43,550 nucleotides of DNA from positions 1 to 43,550 of the forward strand of contig CAZZEC010000035.1 of the NCBI GenBank assembly GCA_964652565.1, read 5' to 3'. Positions 7,130-15,418 of the stretch are shown here, in pieces. The notes beneath the pieces were generated by a model. That model saw only the letters and a list, made by a program, of their open reading frames with translations, ran no database searches and had not been told where the DNA came from. A program made the translations under genes and the position numbers. Origin of the DNA: JBCCTX01 sp964652565. Lineage in GTDB: Bacteria; Bacteroidota; Bacteroidia; J057. How positions within the stretch are numbered: position 1 is the first letter of the stretch; each line of letters begins with the position of its first letter.

Positions 7130-9142
7130 ATGATACAAGAATTATTATCGGAAAGAATAGTACATGCATTAGGTTTGGCTTTTGTGCATGTATTATGGCA
7201 AGGAGCGCTTTTTGCCTTTGTGTTAGCTCTGTTATTGGTACTCATGCGGAGATTTCGCTCAAGTACAAGATATATGATAACGAGTATCCTCTTGGGACTA
7301 TTTGTTGGTTCAGTCGCGTTAAGGTTCTGTTTTTCACTTGCGAGTGAATCACAAAGTGTGAATATACAAATGCAGAATATACACACTTCTCAATTTCCAG
7401 AACCCCAAGAGGGTATCGTAGATTATCCAATGAAAAGGATAAAAGGAAATAATGAAACTTATCATGAATCAAATTCTGAAAAAATTTGGGATAAGGGACT
7501 GAATTACTTCAGCCAGCATTTTCCGTTAATTGTGACACTCTGGTTAATGGGGATTTTAATTCTCTTATTGCGCTTTTTGGGAAGTCTGGCATGGATTCAA
7601 CGTATTCGGGTGTATCAGACTGATGTTTTTCCTGAGCAATGGCAATTGAAAGCAAAACATATTTATAAGAGTATGGAAATAAAAAAATCTGTACGGTTTA
7701 TTTGTTCTAAGATTGCTACAACTCCCATGGTTATAGGGATATTTAGACCCTTTGTCATTTTTCCCATTAGATTATTTTCGGGATTGACTCCTGAGCAAAT
7801 CGAAGCAATTCTGATCCACGAACTGGCGCATATCAAGCGGAATGATTATCTGGTTAACACCTTGCAAACTATTGTTGAAATTTTATTTTTCTTTCATCCT
7901 GGTGTTTGGTGGATGTCAAAAATCCTCCGAATTGAGCGAGAAAATTGCTGCGATGATATTGTTATTGAAATGATGAATGACCCTAAAAATTATGCCGATA
8001 CCCTGATAGAATTGCAATCACTCTGTAAGCATCAGGATAAGTATACTGTCGGTATGTCTGGAGGTAATTCCCCTTTTAGTCAGCGAATTTACCGACTATT
8101 TCATCGTCCAGGTACCTTTTACGATTTTCGAGAGGGATTTTTCTCAGCGCTCATCATAGTTAGTGGTATAATGGGCTTGGGTTTTATGTCGTGGAATCAA
8201 CATATTGAGAGCGCTCATCCAATCATTGTAAATGGCAAGACGGTTTTAACCCATGAAGGAAATACAATACTTCAGGGCAAGTTAAAAGGATTGGAGCAGC
8301 AAACTCAAATCATGTTGAGGATGCAGATACTTCCTGACACGTTTTACACTATGACAACTAAAGACGGATTTTTTGCATTTTCTGTAGACATNNNNNNNNN
8401 NNNNNNNNNNNNNNNNNNNNNNNNNNNNNNNNNNNNNNNNNNNNNNNNNNNNNNNNNNNNNNNNNNNNNNNNNNNNNNNNNNNNNNNNNNNCCCGACAAA
8501 GACCTCCAACGAAAATTAGAAAAAGAGTTTGTAGATAAAGTGCATGAGTTAATTATTTCTCATCTGAATTTACATTCATCTGCTTTGATATTAGAAGACG
8601 TTTTAGCATTTAACCCATTATCCAATTACTACAAAACTTTTGGGCAGGCATTTGAGCAGCTCACTCCAGGCATTCAGCAATCTTATTACGGTCAGAAAGC
8701 ATTAAAAAGATTACAGAAAAGAGCTGGGGTAGATATTGGAAAATCTTTTAAAGAGTTCAATTATGTAAATATCCAGGGTACATCAGGGACGCTCAGTAGT
8801 CAATTGGGTAAGCCCATTTTGTTAGAATTTTGGGCGAGTTGGTGTGGACCCTGCATTGCTCAGATGCCTTATTTGGAAGAAGTGTATGAAGAATATCGAT
8901 CTAAAGGATTTCAGGTTTTTGCTATATCGAGGGATCAGGACCCAAAACAATGGAAAGCTATGATACCAAAAATAACTGTACCTTTCACACACATTTTAGA
9001 CCAAGATGAAACAATAGCCAATCTTTATCAGGTAACAGGTATCCCAGATAATTTCCTTATTAATTCAGAGGGAGAAATTGTTGGAAGAGATCTTACCCAT
9101 AACGAATTAAGGGAAGAATTAAAAAAATTATTTGATCAATAA
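7130..9142 (+). CDS. BlaR1-like M56 membrane peptidase with C-terminal DUF4369/TlpA thioredoxin domain (interrupted by assembly gap)
   Basis: An open frame of 670 apparent codons that runs through 100 N. Membrane segments lie at about 14-38, 50-72, 128-155 and 342-360. Between the third and fourth is an M56 zinc-protease domain with HELAH at 230-234 and the downstream ERENCCDD motif, as in BlaR1/MecR1. After the last membrane segment comes a beta-rich stretch ('TILQGKLKGL ... KDGFFAFSV') like the DUF4369 domain that precedes many TlpA proteins. After the gap follow a helical linker and a complete thioredoxin fold with FWASWCGPC (WCGPC at apparent residues 571-575), 'VFAISRDQD' and the cis-proline region 'GIPDNFLI'. 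The domain order places the redox module outside the membrane, where BlaR1 carries its penicillin sensor. The gap size is unknown, so two separate genes cannot be fully excluded. Confidence 0.75.
   Translation: MIQELLSERIVHALGLAFVHVLWQGALFAFVLALLLVLMRRFRSSTRYMITSILLGLFVGSVALRFCFSLASESQSVNIQMQNIHTSQFPEPQEGIVDYPMKRIKGNNETYHESNSEKIWDKGLNYFSQHFPLIVTLWLMGILILLLRFLGSLAWIQRIRVYQTDVFPEQWQLKAKHIYKSMEIKKSVRFICSKIATTPMVIGIFRPFVIFPIRLFSGLTPEQIEAILIHELAHIKRNDYLVNTLQTIVEILFFFHPGVWWMSKILRIERENCCDDIVIEMMNDPKNYADTLIELQSLCKHQDKYTVGMSGGNSPFSQRIYRLFHRPGTFYDFREGFFSALIIVSGIMGLGFMSWNQHIESAHPIIVNGKTVLTHEGNTILQGKLKGLEQQTQIMLRMQILPDTFYTMTTKDGFFAFSVDXXXXXXXXXXXXXXXXXXXXXXXXXXXXXXXXXXPDKDLQRKLEKEFVDKVHELIISHLNLHSSALILEDVLAFNPLSNYYKTFGQAFEQLTPGIQQSYYGQKALKRLQKRAGVDIGKSFKEFNYVNIQGTSGTLSSQLGKPILLEFWASWCGPCIAQMPYLEEVYEEYRSKGFQVFAISRDQDPKQWKAMIPKITVPFTHILDQDETIANLYQVTGIPDNFLINSEGEIVGRDLTHNELREELKKLFDQ
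8392..8491. other. Assembly gap (100 N)
   Basis: Exactly 100 undetermined bases inside the M56/thioredoxin gene. A run of 100 is a common placeholder for a gap of unknown length, so residue numbers after it are only apparent. Confidence 0.99.
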
Positions 9143-9146
9143 GCAT

Positions 9147-9809
9147 TTATTTCAGGAGCTTTTTCAACGCTTCCATATGTTTCCCTTCATCAAAAATGGC
9201 TACTATCTCTATGTCAAATCCTGGGAGGGATTCGCAGTTAAGTGTTCCCTCCTGTGCTTTCAATTTGAGTTCGTATCGTTTTTTCTTGTTGAGGCGATAT
9301 TGTTCTAAGGTTTGAGAATCGGGATCTATAATCCAATATTCTGTAATCCCATGGGCTTCGTAATCCTGAAATTTTATTCCCCGATCACGTGCTTCTGTAC
9401 TGTGTGATAATACTTCAACCACAAGATCGGGTGAAGGAAATAACATTTGATCTGGGGTAAAATACTGAGATTTTTCTAAGTTAAAAAAACAGATATCAGG
9501 CTCATAATCGTTTCGAGTAAGAGAGATCATGATTTTTTCATGACCGACAAAGCCAAGCTGATACTTTTTAACATATACATTAAGTAGTTGCAGAAGTGCA
9601 ATAGATACTTCATTATGTACTTTCTTTACAGGCGGATGTAGAATCACCTGACCTTGAATAAATTCTGCTTTGTCAGACTCGGATACCTCGTCGTAAAACT
9701 TTTGTCTCAATACTTGCTCAGCATCAAGCCTTTCATGTACTGCTTCTATCACCTGGATAGCATAAGGTAAGCTAAGGATCTCATCTACTAATTCCTGACC
9801 TTTTTTCAT
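9147..9809 (-). CDS. Uma2-family (DUF820) putative endonuclease
   Basis: A protein of about 220 residues with the PD-(D/E)XK-like core of the Uma2 family. A buried acidic stretch 'EPDICFF' is followed by 'PDLVVEVLSHSTEARDRGIKFQDYEAHG' and 'EYWIIDP'. The biological role of the family is not established. The open frame extends to 9986. Residues before the ATG at 9809 look noncoding, and that stretch overlaps the likely promoter of the divergent TPR operon. The ATG at 9809 (MKKGQELVDEIL) is therefore the better start. The stop codon lies 4 bases from that of the M56/thioredoxin gene, tail to tail. A paralogue is at 31410-31991. Confidence 0.85.
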   Translation of the reverse strand: MKKGQELVDEILSLPYAIQVIEAVHERLDAEQVLRQKFYDEVSESDKAEFIQGQVILHPPVKKVHNEVSIALLQLLNVYVKKYQLGFVGHEKIMISLTRNDYEPDICFFNLEKSQYFTPDQMLFPSPDLVVEVLSHSTEARDRGIKFQDYEAHGITEYWIIDPDSQTLEQYRLNKKKRYELKLKAQEGTLNCESLPGFDIEIVAIFDEGKHMEALKKLLK

Positions 9810-9922
9810 CACTGATACAGTTATGTCACATACAATATACGATATTTTGATAGGATAGATGGGGATTGCCTGTAAAAATAGTACGATACGATCCTTATTT
9901 AATTTCCATTCCAATAGATCAG

Positions 9923-9955
9923 TTTGTCTATCAGGTGCTACCATCCGTATACTTT
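9923..9955 (+). promoter_or_regulatory. Candidate promoter of the TPR/TonB/LytS/LytTR operon
   Basis: TTTG at 9923-9926, a 21-base spacer and TATACTTT at 9948-9955, an imperfect match to TAnnTTTG. It lies about 60 bases before the ATG at 10017. Confidence 0.4.
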
Positions 9956-10016
9956 TTTTCGTCCAACCATAGATTAAGTATATCATGAGGAAAAATTAAT
10001 TCAAACATATATTCTC

Positions 10017-10751
10017 ATGAAATATCTACTTACAAGTTTATTATGTTCAGTACTCGCATTAGGAAGCTGGGCACAATCTATTCCAGAATTGAAAGATATC
10101 GAAGCATGCTACGATGCTGCATTCAATGAGTCCTTTCCGGCTAATACCAATAAGGTCAGGCCTATCATTGAAAAACTGGCCGAAGCCTACCAAGAGAATC
10201 CCTCTCCATGGCTTATATATTGGCAAGCGTATGGAACCTATTTTGAAGGGATTTATCTGATGAAAACTGATCAGAAAGATGCAAGTGAGGAAGCCTTGAG
10301 AGAGGGAATTGCTATGTTGGAAGAAAAAGAACTGCTCAACTCAGAAGATCATGTGCTAATTGGGACCCTGATGGGAGTTCTCATGGGGGTTTCTCCTGGA
10401 TCTGTAATGACCTTATCTTCCAAATCCTCTAAGCACTACAAGCAGGCACTTAAGAAGCAACCCGATAATATGCGCGTGTATTTAGCCTTGGGAAAAAGCG
10501 ATTATTACAAACCCAAAATGTTTGGCGGAGGAAAAAAAGTTGAAGAGTATTTGCTAAAAGCACTCAGCCTTGAAGATACATATGACGACAACCCTAACGG
10601 TCCTACATGGGGAAGAGAAGAAGCATACTCGCATCTTGTACAATATTACCAGCGGGAGGACAAACTGGAAGAAGCAAAATTGTATTGTAAAAAAGGTCTG
10701 GATGAATTTCCCGAAGATTACATGTTGAATCAGCTTCAAAATCAACTGTAG
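10017..10751 (+). CDS. Exported TPR-repeat protein
   Basis: A 244-residue protein with a signal peptide (residues 1-19, ending SWAQ) and helical repeats resembling TPRs, clearest at about 135-165 ('HYKQALKKQPDNMRVYLALGKS') and 200-240 ('YSHLVQYYQREDKLEEAKLYCKKGLDEFPED'). It should lie in the periplasm or at the outer membrane and mediate protein contacts. The specific function is not recognised. It is the first gene of an apparent operon: the TonB-dependent receptor starts one base after its stop codon, followed by a histidine kinase and its regulator. This context suggests a role with the receptor. Confidence 0.8.
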   Translation: MKYLLTSLLCSVLALGSWAQSIPELKDIEACYDAAFNESFPANTNKVRPIIEKLAEAYQENPSPWLIYWQAYGTYFEGIYLMKTDQKDASEEALREGIAMLEEKELLNSEDHVLIGTLMGVLMGVSPGSVMTLSSKSSKHYKQALKKQPDNMRVYLALGKSDYYKPKMFGGGKKVEEYLLKALSLEDTYDDNPNGPTWGREEAYSHLVQYYQREDKLEEAKLYCKKGLDEFPEDYMLNQLQNQL

Positions 10752-10752
10752 G

Positions 10753-12861
10753 ATGTACAATGCCCAATTACTCCTGTTTTTCATGATTTGTGGGTTCTAC
10801 ACACATGCACAATCGCTAATAAGAGGCAAAGTAATTGACAACCGGGGAGATCCTGTCTCCCTGGTCAATGTATACCTGAAGGAATTGTTGGAAGGTAGCA
10901 TTACTAAAGAAGATGGTGAATTTTCATTTGAAACAGCAGCTACTGGCCAGATCGTACTGGTTGTCAGTAAGTTGGGATATGAGCGAAAAGAGATTCTCCT
11001 GAACTTATCAAAACTATCAGGCCCTGTGGAGATAATTGTAAAAAAAACGAACATACAAGTGTCTACAGTAACTATAACTGCTGGTGCGTTTGAGGCAAGT
11101 GATGAAAAGAAAGGAGCTTTGTTAAAACCTTTAGATATCGTACAAAATGCAGGTGCACAGGCAGATATTTATGGGGCACTACAAACGCTTCCTGGTGTTT
11201 CTCCTACAACAACTGAAACGGGAATCTTTGTCAGAGGGGGAGGTGCATACGAAACTAAGACCATGATGGATCGGATGGTAGTCCCTCAACCTTTTTTCAG
11301 TAATGTTCCAAATATTCCTGCCAGAGGAAGATTTGACCCTTTTTTGTTCAAAGGCACATTGTTTAGTACGGGTGGATATTCTGCAGAATATGGGCAGGCA
11401 CTTTCCTCTGTATTATTATTAAATACACAGGATATGCCCGAACGTACATCTTCTAGTTTAGGATTGAACTTAGTGGGAATGGAGGCTTCTCATACTCACT
11501 TGTGGAACAAAAAGACGGCATTATTTTCGCGTTTGGGCTTTACATATCTTAGGCCTTTTTTTGAAATAACCGAGCAAAACCGCAATTGGATCAAGCCTCC
11601 GCGGGGATTTGATGTGGCTCTGGGTGGAAGACATAAGACAACTACGGGAATGTTTAAGTCATATTTTCAACATCAATCTGGAAATTTGTCTTTGGGGATA
11701 GAAAATTTGGAGAATCCAGAAAATTCTCACTTGTTCCAAAATACCAATCATAATACTTTCTGGAATTCCACCTATCAAGGATTGCTAGGGACTTCTTGGT
11801 CAATTTTTACAGGTTTTGCAGTAAGCCATGATGTAGATAGAGATCAATTTGATCAATTTAGTACAGATGAAGACCAGACTTGGGTTCAATCAAGAATCAC
11901 TCTGGGAAGAGATCTCAATAAAAAAGTCTACCTGAAAATGGGAAGTGAAATGAGCTTTCAGAGAAATCAATTTTACAAAGGATTTGATACGGGTAGTTTT
12001 GAATCACTGACAAGAGGACTATTCAGTGCATTCTATGTAGAATCTGATATTAAGATCAATGATCAATTGGCATTGAGAGTAGGAGGCAGAGGGGAATATG
12101 CTGAAATGATTCATGAATTAAATCTCGCACCAAGATTATCTATGGCTATGAAAACGGGGAAAAATAGCCAGATTTCATGGGCATATGGAACATTTTACCA
12201 GACCCCTGAGATCGATATTTTATATAGCACACAAGCTTTGAATTTTGAGGCTGCACAACACTATTTGATGAATTATCAATGGTTGACGGACCAATATACC
12301 TTTCGAATAGAGGCATACTATAAAGATTATCGCAACTTAGTAACGAGTACAGGGAATTTTACATACAATAATGGAGGAGAGGGAGTAGCCAGAGGGATAG
12401 ATTTGTTTTGGAGAGATAAACAAACGGTTAAACACTTAGACTATTGGGTTACCTATTCACTTATAGATAGTGAAAGAAGTTTTCGTGAGTTTACCAGTAC
12501 CGTAACACCTCCTTTTGTTTCACGTCATACCATTAATGTAGTTGGAAATTATGATGTAACAGATATCAATCTCAGTTTTGGTGCTAGTTACACATTTGCT
12601 TCGGGAAGAACTTTTACAAATCCCGATTTACCTGGTCAACTCAATGACCAGACACAGGATTATCACAATCTGAATATCAATACCTCCTATTTGACTTCTT
12701 TATGGAATAATTTTACTGTCATATATGCATCTGTACAAAATCCATTGGGTTTTGATCAGGTATTTGGATATACTTATTCTGCTGATGGAACGATGAGACG
12801 TGCGATCAACCCTCCGGCTGCCCGCACTTTTTTCGTTGGAGTATTTGTTTCATTCTATTGA
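10753..12861 (+). CDS. TonB-dependent outer-membrane receptor with carboxypeptidase-like N-terminal domain
   Basis: A 702-residue outer-membrane receptor, shorter than SusC proteins. The signal peptide spans residues 1-20 (ending THAQ). A CarboxypepD_reg-like beta domain follows at about 22-100 ('IRGKVIDNRGDPVSLVNVYLK'), then a plug at about 125-225 ('LQTLPGVSPTTTETGIFVRGGG', 'GGYSAEYGQALSSVLLL'). The remainder is a beta-barrel ending in the aromatic 'FVGVFVSFY'. No STN domain is present, so it does not signal through a FecR-type anti-sigma factor. No SusD partner is adjacent. It lies between an exported TPR protein (1-base gap) and a LytS-type kinase (3-base gap). The transported substrate is unknown. 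Confidence 0.9.
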   Translation: MYNAQLLLFFMICGFYTHAQSLIRGKVIDNRGDPVSLVNVYLKELLEGSITKEDGEFSFETAATGQIVLVVSKLGYERKEILLNLSKLSGPVEIIVKKTNIQVSTVTITAGAFEASDEKKGALLKPLDIVQNAGAQADIYGALQTLPGVSPTTTETGIFVRGGGAYETKTMMDRMVVPQPFFSNVPNIPARGRFDPFLFKGTLFSTGGYSAEYGQALSSVLLLNTQDMPERTSSSLGLNLVGMEASHTHLWNKKTALFSRLGFTYLRPFFEITEQNRNWIKPPRGFDVALGGRHKTTTGMFKSYFQHQSGNLSLGIENLENPENSHLFQNTNHNTFWNSTYQGLLGTSWSIFTGFAVSHDVDRDQFDQFSTDEDQTWVQSRITLGRDLNKKVYLKMGSEMSFQRNQFYKGFDTGSFESLTRGLFSAFYVESDIKINDQLALRVGGRGEYAEMIHELNLAPRLSMAMKTGKNSQISWAYGTFYQTPEIDILYSTQALNFEAAQHYLMNYQWLTDQYTFRIEAYYKDYRNLVTSTGNFTYNNGGEGVARGIDLFWRDKQTVKHLDYWVTYSLIDSERSFREFTSTVTPPFVSRHTINVVGNYDVTDINLSFGASYTFASGRTFTNPDLPGQLNDQTQDYHNLNINTSYLTSLWNNFTVIYASVQNPLGFDQVFGYTYSADGTMRRAINPPAARTFFVGVFVSFY

Positions 12862-12864
12862 TAA

Positions 12865-13905
12865 ATGATGGAAAAGCTACTACAGTCAATACAAAAACCT
12901 ACGTGGAGGCACCTTCCTTTTTGGATGCTATACTGGCTGTATTCAAGCACGCAAACCTTATTCTTTTATGATGATTTTTTTTCAAATCTATTTACTGAGG
13001 CTGGATTTACCATTGTCATCGCCACTTGTGTGTACATCAATCTAGGAGTATTTATACCCCGATTTCTCATCACTCAGAAATATTTACGGTATATAGTATT
13101 AGTAATAGTCCTGGCAATTATTGCTTCCTGGCTTATTAATGAGGGTTATGCCTTACTATTCTACCCTGTAGAAATTGATTTTTTCGGTGGTTGGCAGGGT
13201 AAGTTGGTACTGTTCACAGACATCATCCTGATGACTGCATTTACTATGTCCATTTACTTTCTCATTAAGTGGAGAGAAAGAGACCGATATGCCAAAGATT
13301 TGGAACAAAAAAATCTTGAAACAGAGCTTGCGTTGTTAAAAAGTCAGATAAACCCTCATTTTGTATTTAATATTCTCAATGCGATTTATCATCTCATAGC
13401 TAAAGACGCTACTAAAGCTCAACACCTCTTATCTCAATTTTCTGATATACTAAGCCATCAGATCTATGACTCTGCTCAGGCTAAAATTGACCTCGAAAAA
13501 GAGATTAGTTATCTGGAAAAGTATATTGAAATTGAAAAACTGAGAAGTGGAGATTTGGTAGACCTATCCTATGATTTGCCAACACATGGGGAAGGATATT
13601 CCATCGCACCTATGCTTATGTTGCCATTGATTGAAAATGCTTTCAAGCATAGCAAAAGTGCACATGGATCAAAAGTAGACATACATATGTCCATTCAAAA
13701 TGATCAACTATCACTGGATATTGAAAACTCCATTAATCCACATCAAACATCTTCAAACGGAAAGGGGATTGGTATACCAAATGTAAAACGAAGGTTGGAG
13801 TTATTATATCCTGATCAACATAAATTTGTTGTATCAAAAGATCAAGGTAAGTTTTATACACGTCTAAATATTTCACTGCATGAAGTTGAAGTGTCTGATC
13901 ATTGA
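12865..13905 (+). CDS. LytS/AlgZ-type sensor histidine kinase
   Basis: A 346-residue membrane kinase. Four membrane segments occupy about residues 15-140. A short coiled coil leads into the His_kinase domain with the conserved 'LKSQINPHFVFNILNAI', whose H165 is the phospho-acceptor, and a HATPase domain with N258 in 'PLIENAFKHS' and the glycine motif 'GKGIGIPNVKRRLELLY'. No extracellular sensor domain is present, so the signal is likely sensed in the membrane or via a partner. The last 26 bases overlap the LytTR regulator gene, its cognate partner. It is probably co-transcribed with the TPR and TonB receptor genes upstream. Confidence 0.93.
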   Translation: MMEKLLQSIQKPTWRHLPFWMLYWLYSSTQTLFFYDDFFSNLFTEAGFTIVIATCVYINLGVFIPRFLITQKYLRYIVLVIVLAIIASWLINEGYALLFYPVEIDFFGGWQGKLVLFTDIILMTAFTMSIYFLIKWRERDRYAKDLEQKNLETELALLKSQINPHFVFNILNAIYHLIAKDATKAQHLLSQFSDILSHQIYDSAQAKIDLEKEISYLEKYIEIEKLRSGDLVDLSYDLPTHGEGYSIAPMLMLPLIENAFKHSKSAHGSKVDIHMSIQNDQLSLDIENSINPHQTSSNGKGIGIPNVKRRLELLYPDQHKFVVSKDQGKFYTRLNISLHEVEVSDH

Positions 13906-14596
13906 TGACGAGCCTGTGGCGAGAGAAGGCTTAAAGGTATTTATAGAAAAGGTAGATTACCTGGAGCTTGCTGGGATATTACCACATGCATTACAAGCTG
14001 GACAATTTCTGAAAAATCATTCTATAGATCTATTGTTTTTAGATATTGAGATGCCAGATTTGGATGGTTTGGCTTTTTTGAGAAGCCTGACACATAAGCC
14101 TTTAGTTGTGTTAACCACTGCTCATCGAAAGTATGCTGTTGAGGGATTTGAATTGGATGTGATTGATTATTTGATGAAACCCATCACATTTGAACGATTT
14201 ATAAAAGCAACGAATAAGGTTTTGGAGATACATATGACTCATCAACAAGAGAATACTTCAACTGAGACCTACTTTTTCATCAAGACGGACAAGCAGTATA
14301 TAAAAATTGACTATTCAGATATTATATATGTAGAATCTGCAAGGGATTACGTACTTATTTATACCCAAAATGCTCGCCATCTGGCTTTGCTGTCTTTAAA
14401 AATGGTGGAAGAACAACTCCCCAAAGATCAGTTCATGAGGGTGCATAGGTCTTACTTAGTATCTATATCAAATATAGAAGTTGTTGAAGGGAATCGTATT
14501 TTTATAGGAAAAAAAGAAATACCCATCAGCAGAAATCTTAGGGAGGAAGTGTATGACAAGCTCATTCACAGTCGGTTGTGGAAGCGTAATAATTGA
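13880..14596 (+). CDS. LytTR-family response regulator
   Basis: A 238-residue regulator. The receiver domain (about 1-120) has the acidic pair in 'CLIIDDEP', the phospho-acceptor D55 in 'LLFLDIEMPDLDG', a T in 'LTTAHRKYA' and K in 'LMKPI'. A LytTR DNA-binding domain fills about 135-235 ('IKIDYSDIIYVESARDYVLIY', 'FMRVHRSYLVSISNIE'). It overlaps the kinase gene by 26 bases in another frame, indicating coupled translation. It most likely answers the kinase encoded upstream. The target promoter is not visible. It ends 13 bases from the convergent ECF sigma gene. Confidence 0.95.
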   Translation: MKLKCLIIDDEPVAREGLKVFIEKVDYLELAGILPHALQAGQFLKNHSIDLLFLDIEMPDLDGLAFLRSLTHKPLVVLTTAHRKYAVEGFELDVIDYLMKPITFERFIKATNKVLEIHMTHQQENTSTETYFFIKTDKQYIKIDYSDIIYVESARDYVLIYTQNARHLALLSLKMVEEQLPKDQFMRVHRSYLVSISNIEVVEGNRIFIGKKEIPISRNLREEVYDKLIHSRLWKRNN

Positions 14597-14609
14597 ATTC
14601 TTTTCGTAT

Positions 14610-15203
14610 TCATTGACACAAAAGGGTAAATAATATAAAAACACTTATTTTTAATTCCCCTTTTTGTTGGAGTTGCTTCTTAACAAAAACTTTGGCTTTA
14701 GTCAATTGAGATTTCACGGTATGAATTGATAAATTTAAATGATTGGCAATTTCCTGATTATTTTTACCTTCAAAATATTTCATTATAAAGATTATTTTAC
14801 GTTGGTCAGGAAGTGAATCTACGATTTTTGAAACCATTGTGAAATGTTCTTTTTTCAAATATTCCCATTCGCCGTCTTCTAAATTAACGTGTTGATAATT
14901 TTCAATATATTTTTGCTTGAGTCTTTCGTCGGAAGCAATTTTTTTCAGGTAATTATAAGCTGTATCCTTAGCAATCTTGTAAATAAGGGCTTTTATCCCC
15001 AATTCTGGTTGAATGATTGCTCTTTTTTGCCATATTTTTATAAAGACATCTGCAGTGGCTTCTTCAGTTAAATCCTTCTGTTTTAAGAAATGGAAGATAT
15101 AGTGATATATCAATTCCTTATAGTTCTCAAATATCCAATTGAGACCTTCTTTATTCCCTCCAATGAGTAAGTCTATATAATATTTTTCTATAGATCGAGA
15201 CAA
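14610..15203 (-). CDS. ECF (sigma-70 family) RNA polymerase sigma factor
   Basis: An ECF sigma factor of about 197 residues. Region 2 is seen in 'IFENYKELIYHYIFHFLKQKDLTEEATADVFIKIWQKR', and region 4 in 'LPDQRKIIFIMKYFEGKNNQEIANHLNLSIHTVKSQLTKAKVFVKKQL'. The C-terminal tail 'KISVFILFTLL' is hydrophobic. No ATG precedes the conserved part. TTG at 15203 fits the usual N-terminus (…SIEKYYIDLLIGGNKEGL); the frame continues open to another TTG at 15278, but that stretch contains a good promoter. The gene is divergent from the fecR-like gene and is expected to be held by that anti-sigma factor and to direct transcription of the SusC/SusD operon. Confidence 0.88.
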   Translation of the reverse strand: MSRSIEKYYIDLLIGGNKEGLNWIFENYKELIYHYIFHFLKQKDLTEEATADVFIKIWQKRAIIQPELGIKALIYKIAKDTAYNYLKKIASDERLKQKYIENYQHVNLEDGEWEYLKKEHFTMVSKIVDSLPDQRKIIFIMKYFEGKNNQEIANHLNLSIHTVKSQLTKAKVFVKKQLQQKGELKISVFILFTLLCQ

Positions 15204-15248
15204 TGTGTTTTGACAAAAAAAGTTAAAAAAACGCGCAATGATAATATA

Positions 15249-15279
15249 TGAAATTAACAAAATTTGGGCTATCCTCAAA
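15249..15279 (-). promoter_or_regulatory. Promoter of the ECF sigma gene
   Basis: On the minus strand: TTTG at 15279-15276, a 19-base spacer, then TAATTTCA at 15256-15249, close to TAnnTTTG. The predicted transcript would start near 15242, about 40 bases before the TTG at 15203. This supports that start codon rather than one further upstream. Confidence 0.5.
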
Positions 15280-15418
15280 TAGTTTCAAATGGCAATAATC
15301 TGGTTACATAAAGTGCTTATAAATAAAATAATAAAAAAAATAGCCTGGAGTAATACTTTTAATGGGTATGTATTGGTATATATGAAAACCGTAATACACC
15401 GAAACAATACGCTATTCC

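Noticed and set aside
7130..9142. Treating the M56 peptidase and the thioredoxin protein as two truncated genes on either side of the gap.
   Set aside because: The DUF4369-like stretch before the gap and the TlpA linker after it are the two ends of one known domain pair, and the frame is kept. The alternative remains open and is stated as a caveat.
9810..9986. N-terminal extension of the first Uma2 protein up to 9986.
   Set aside because: The residues do not resemble the family, and the stretch overlaps a candidate promoter of the divergent operon. The ATG at 9809 fits better.
15204..15278. N-terminal extension of the ECF sigma factor.
   Set aside because: Low-complexity, hydrophobic residues unlike any sigma factor N-terminus, overlapping a promoter-like sequence.
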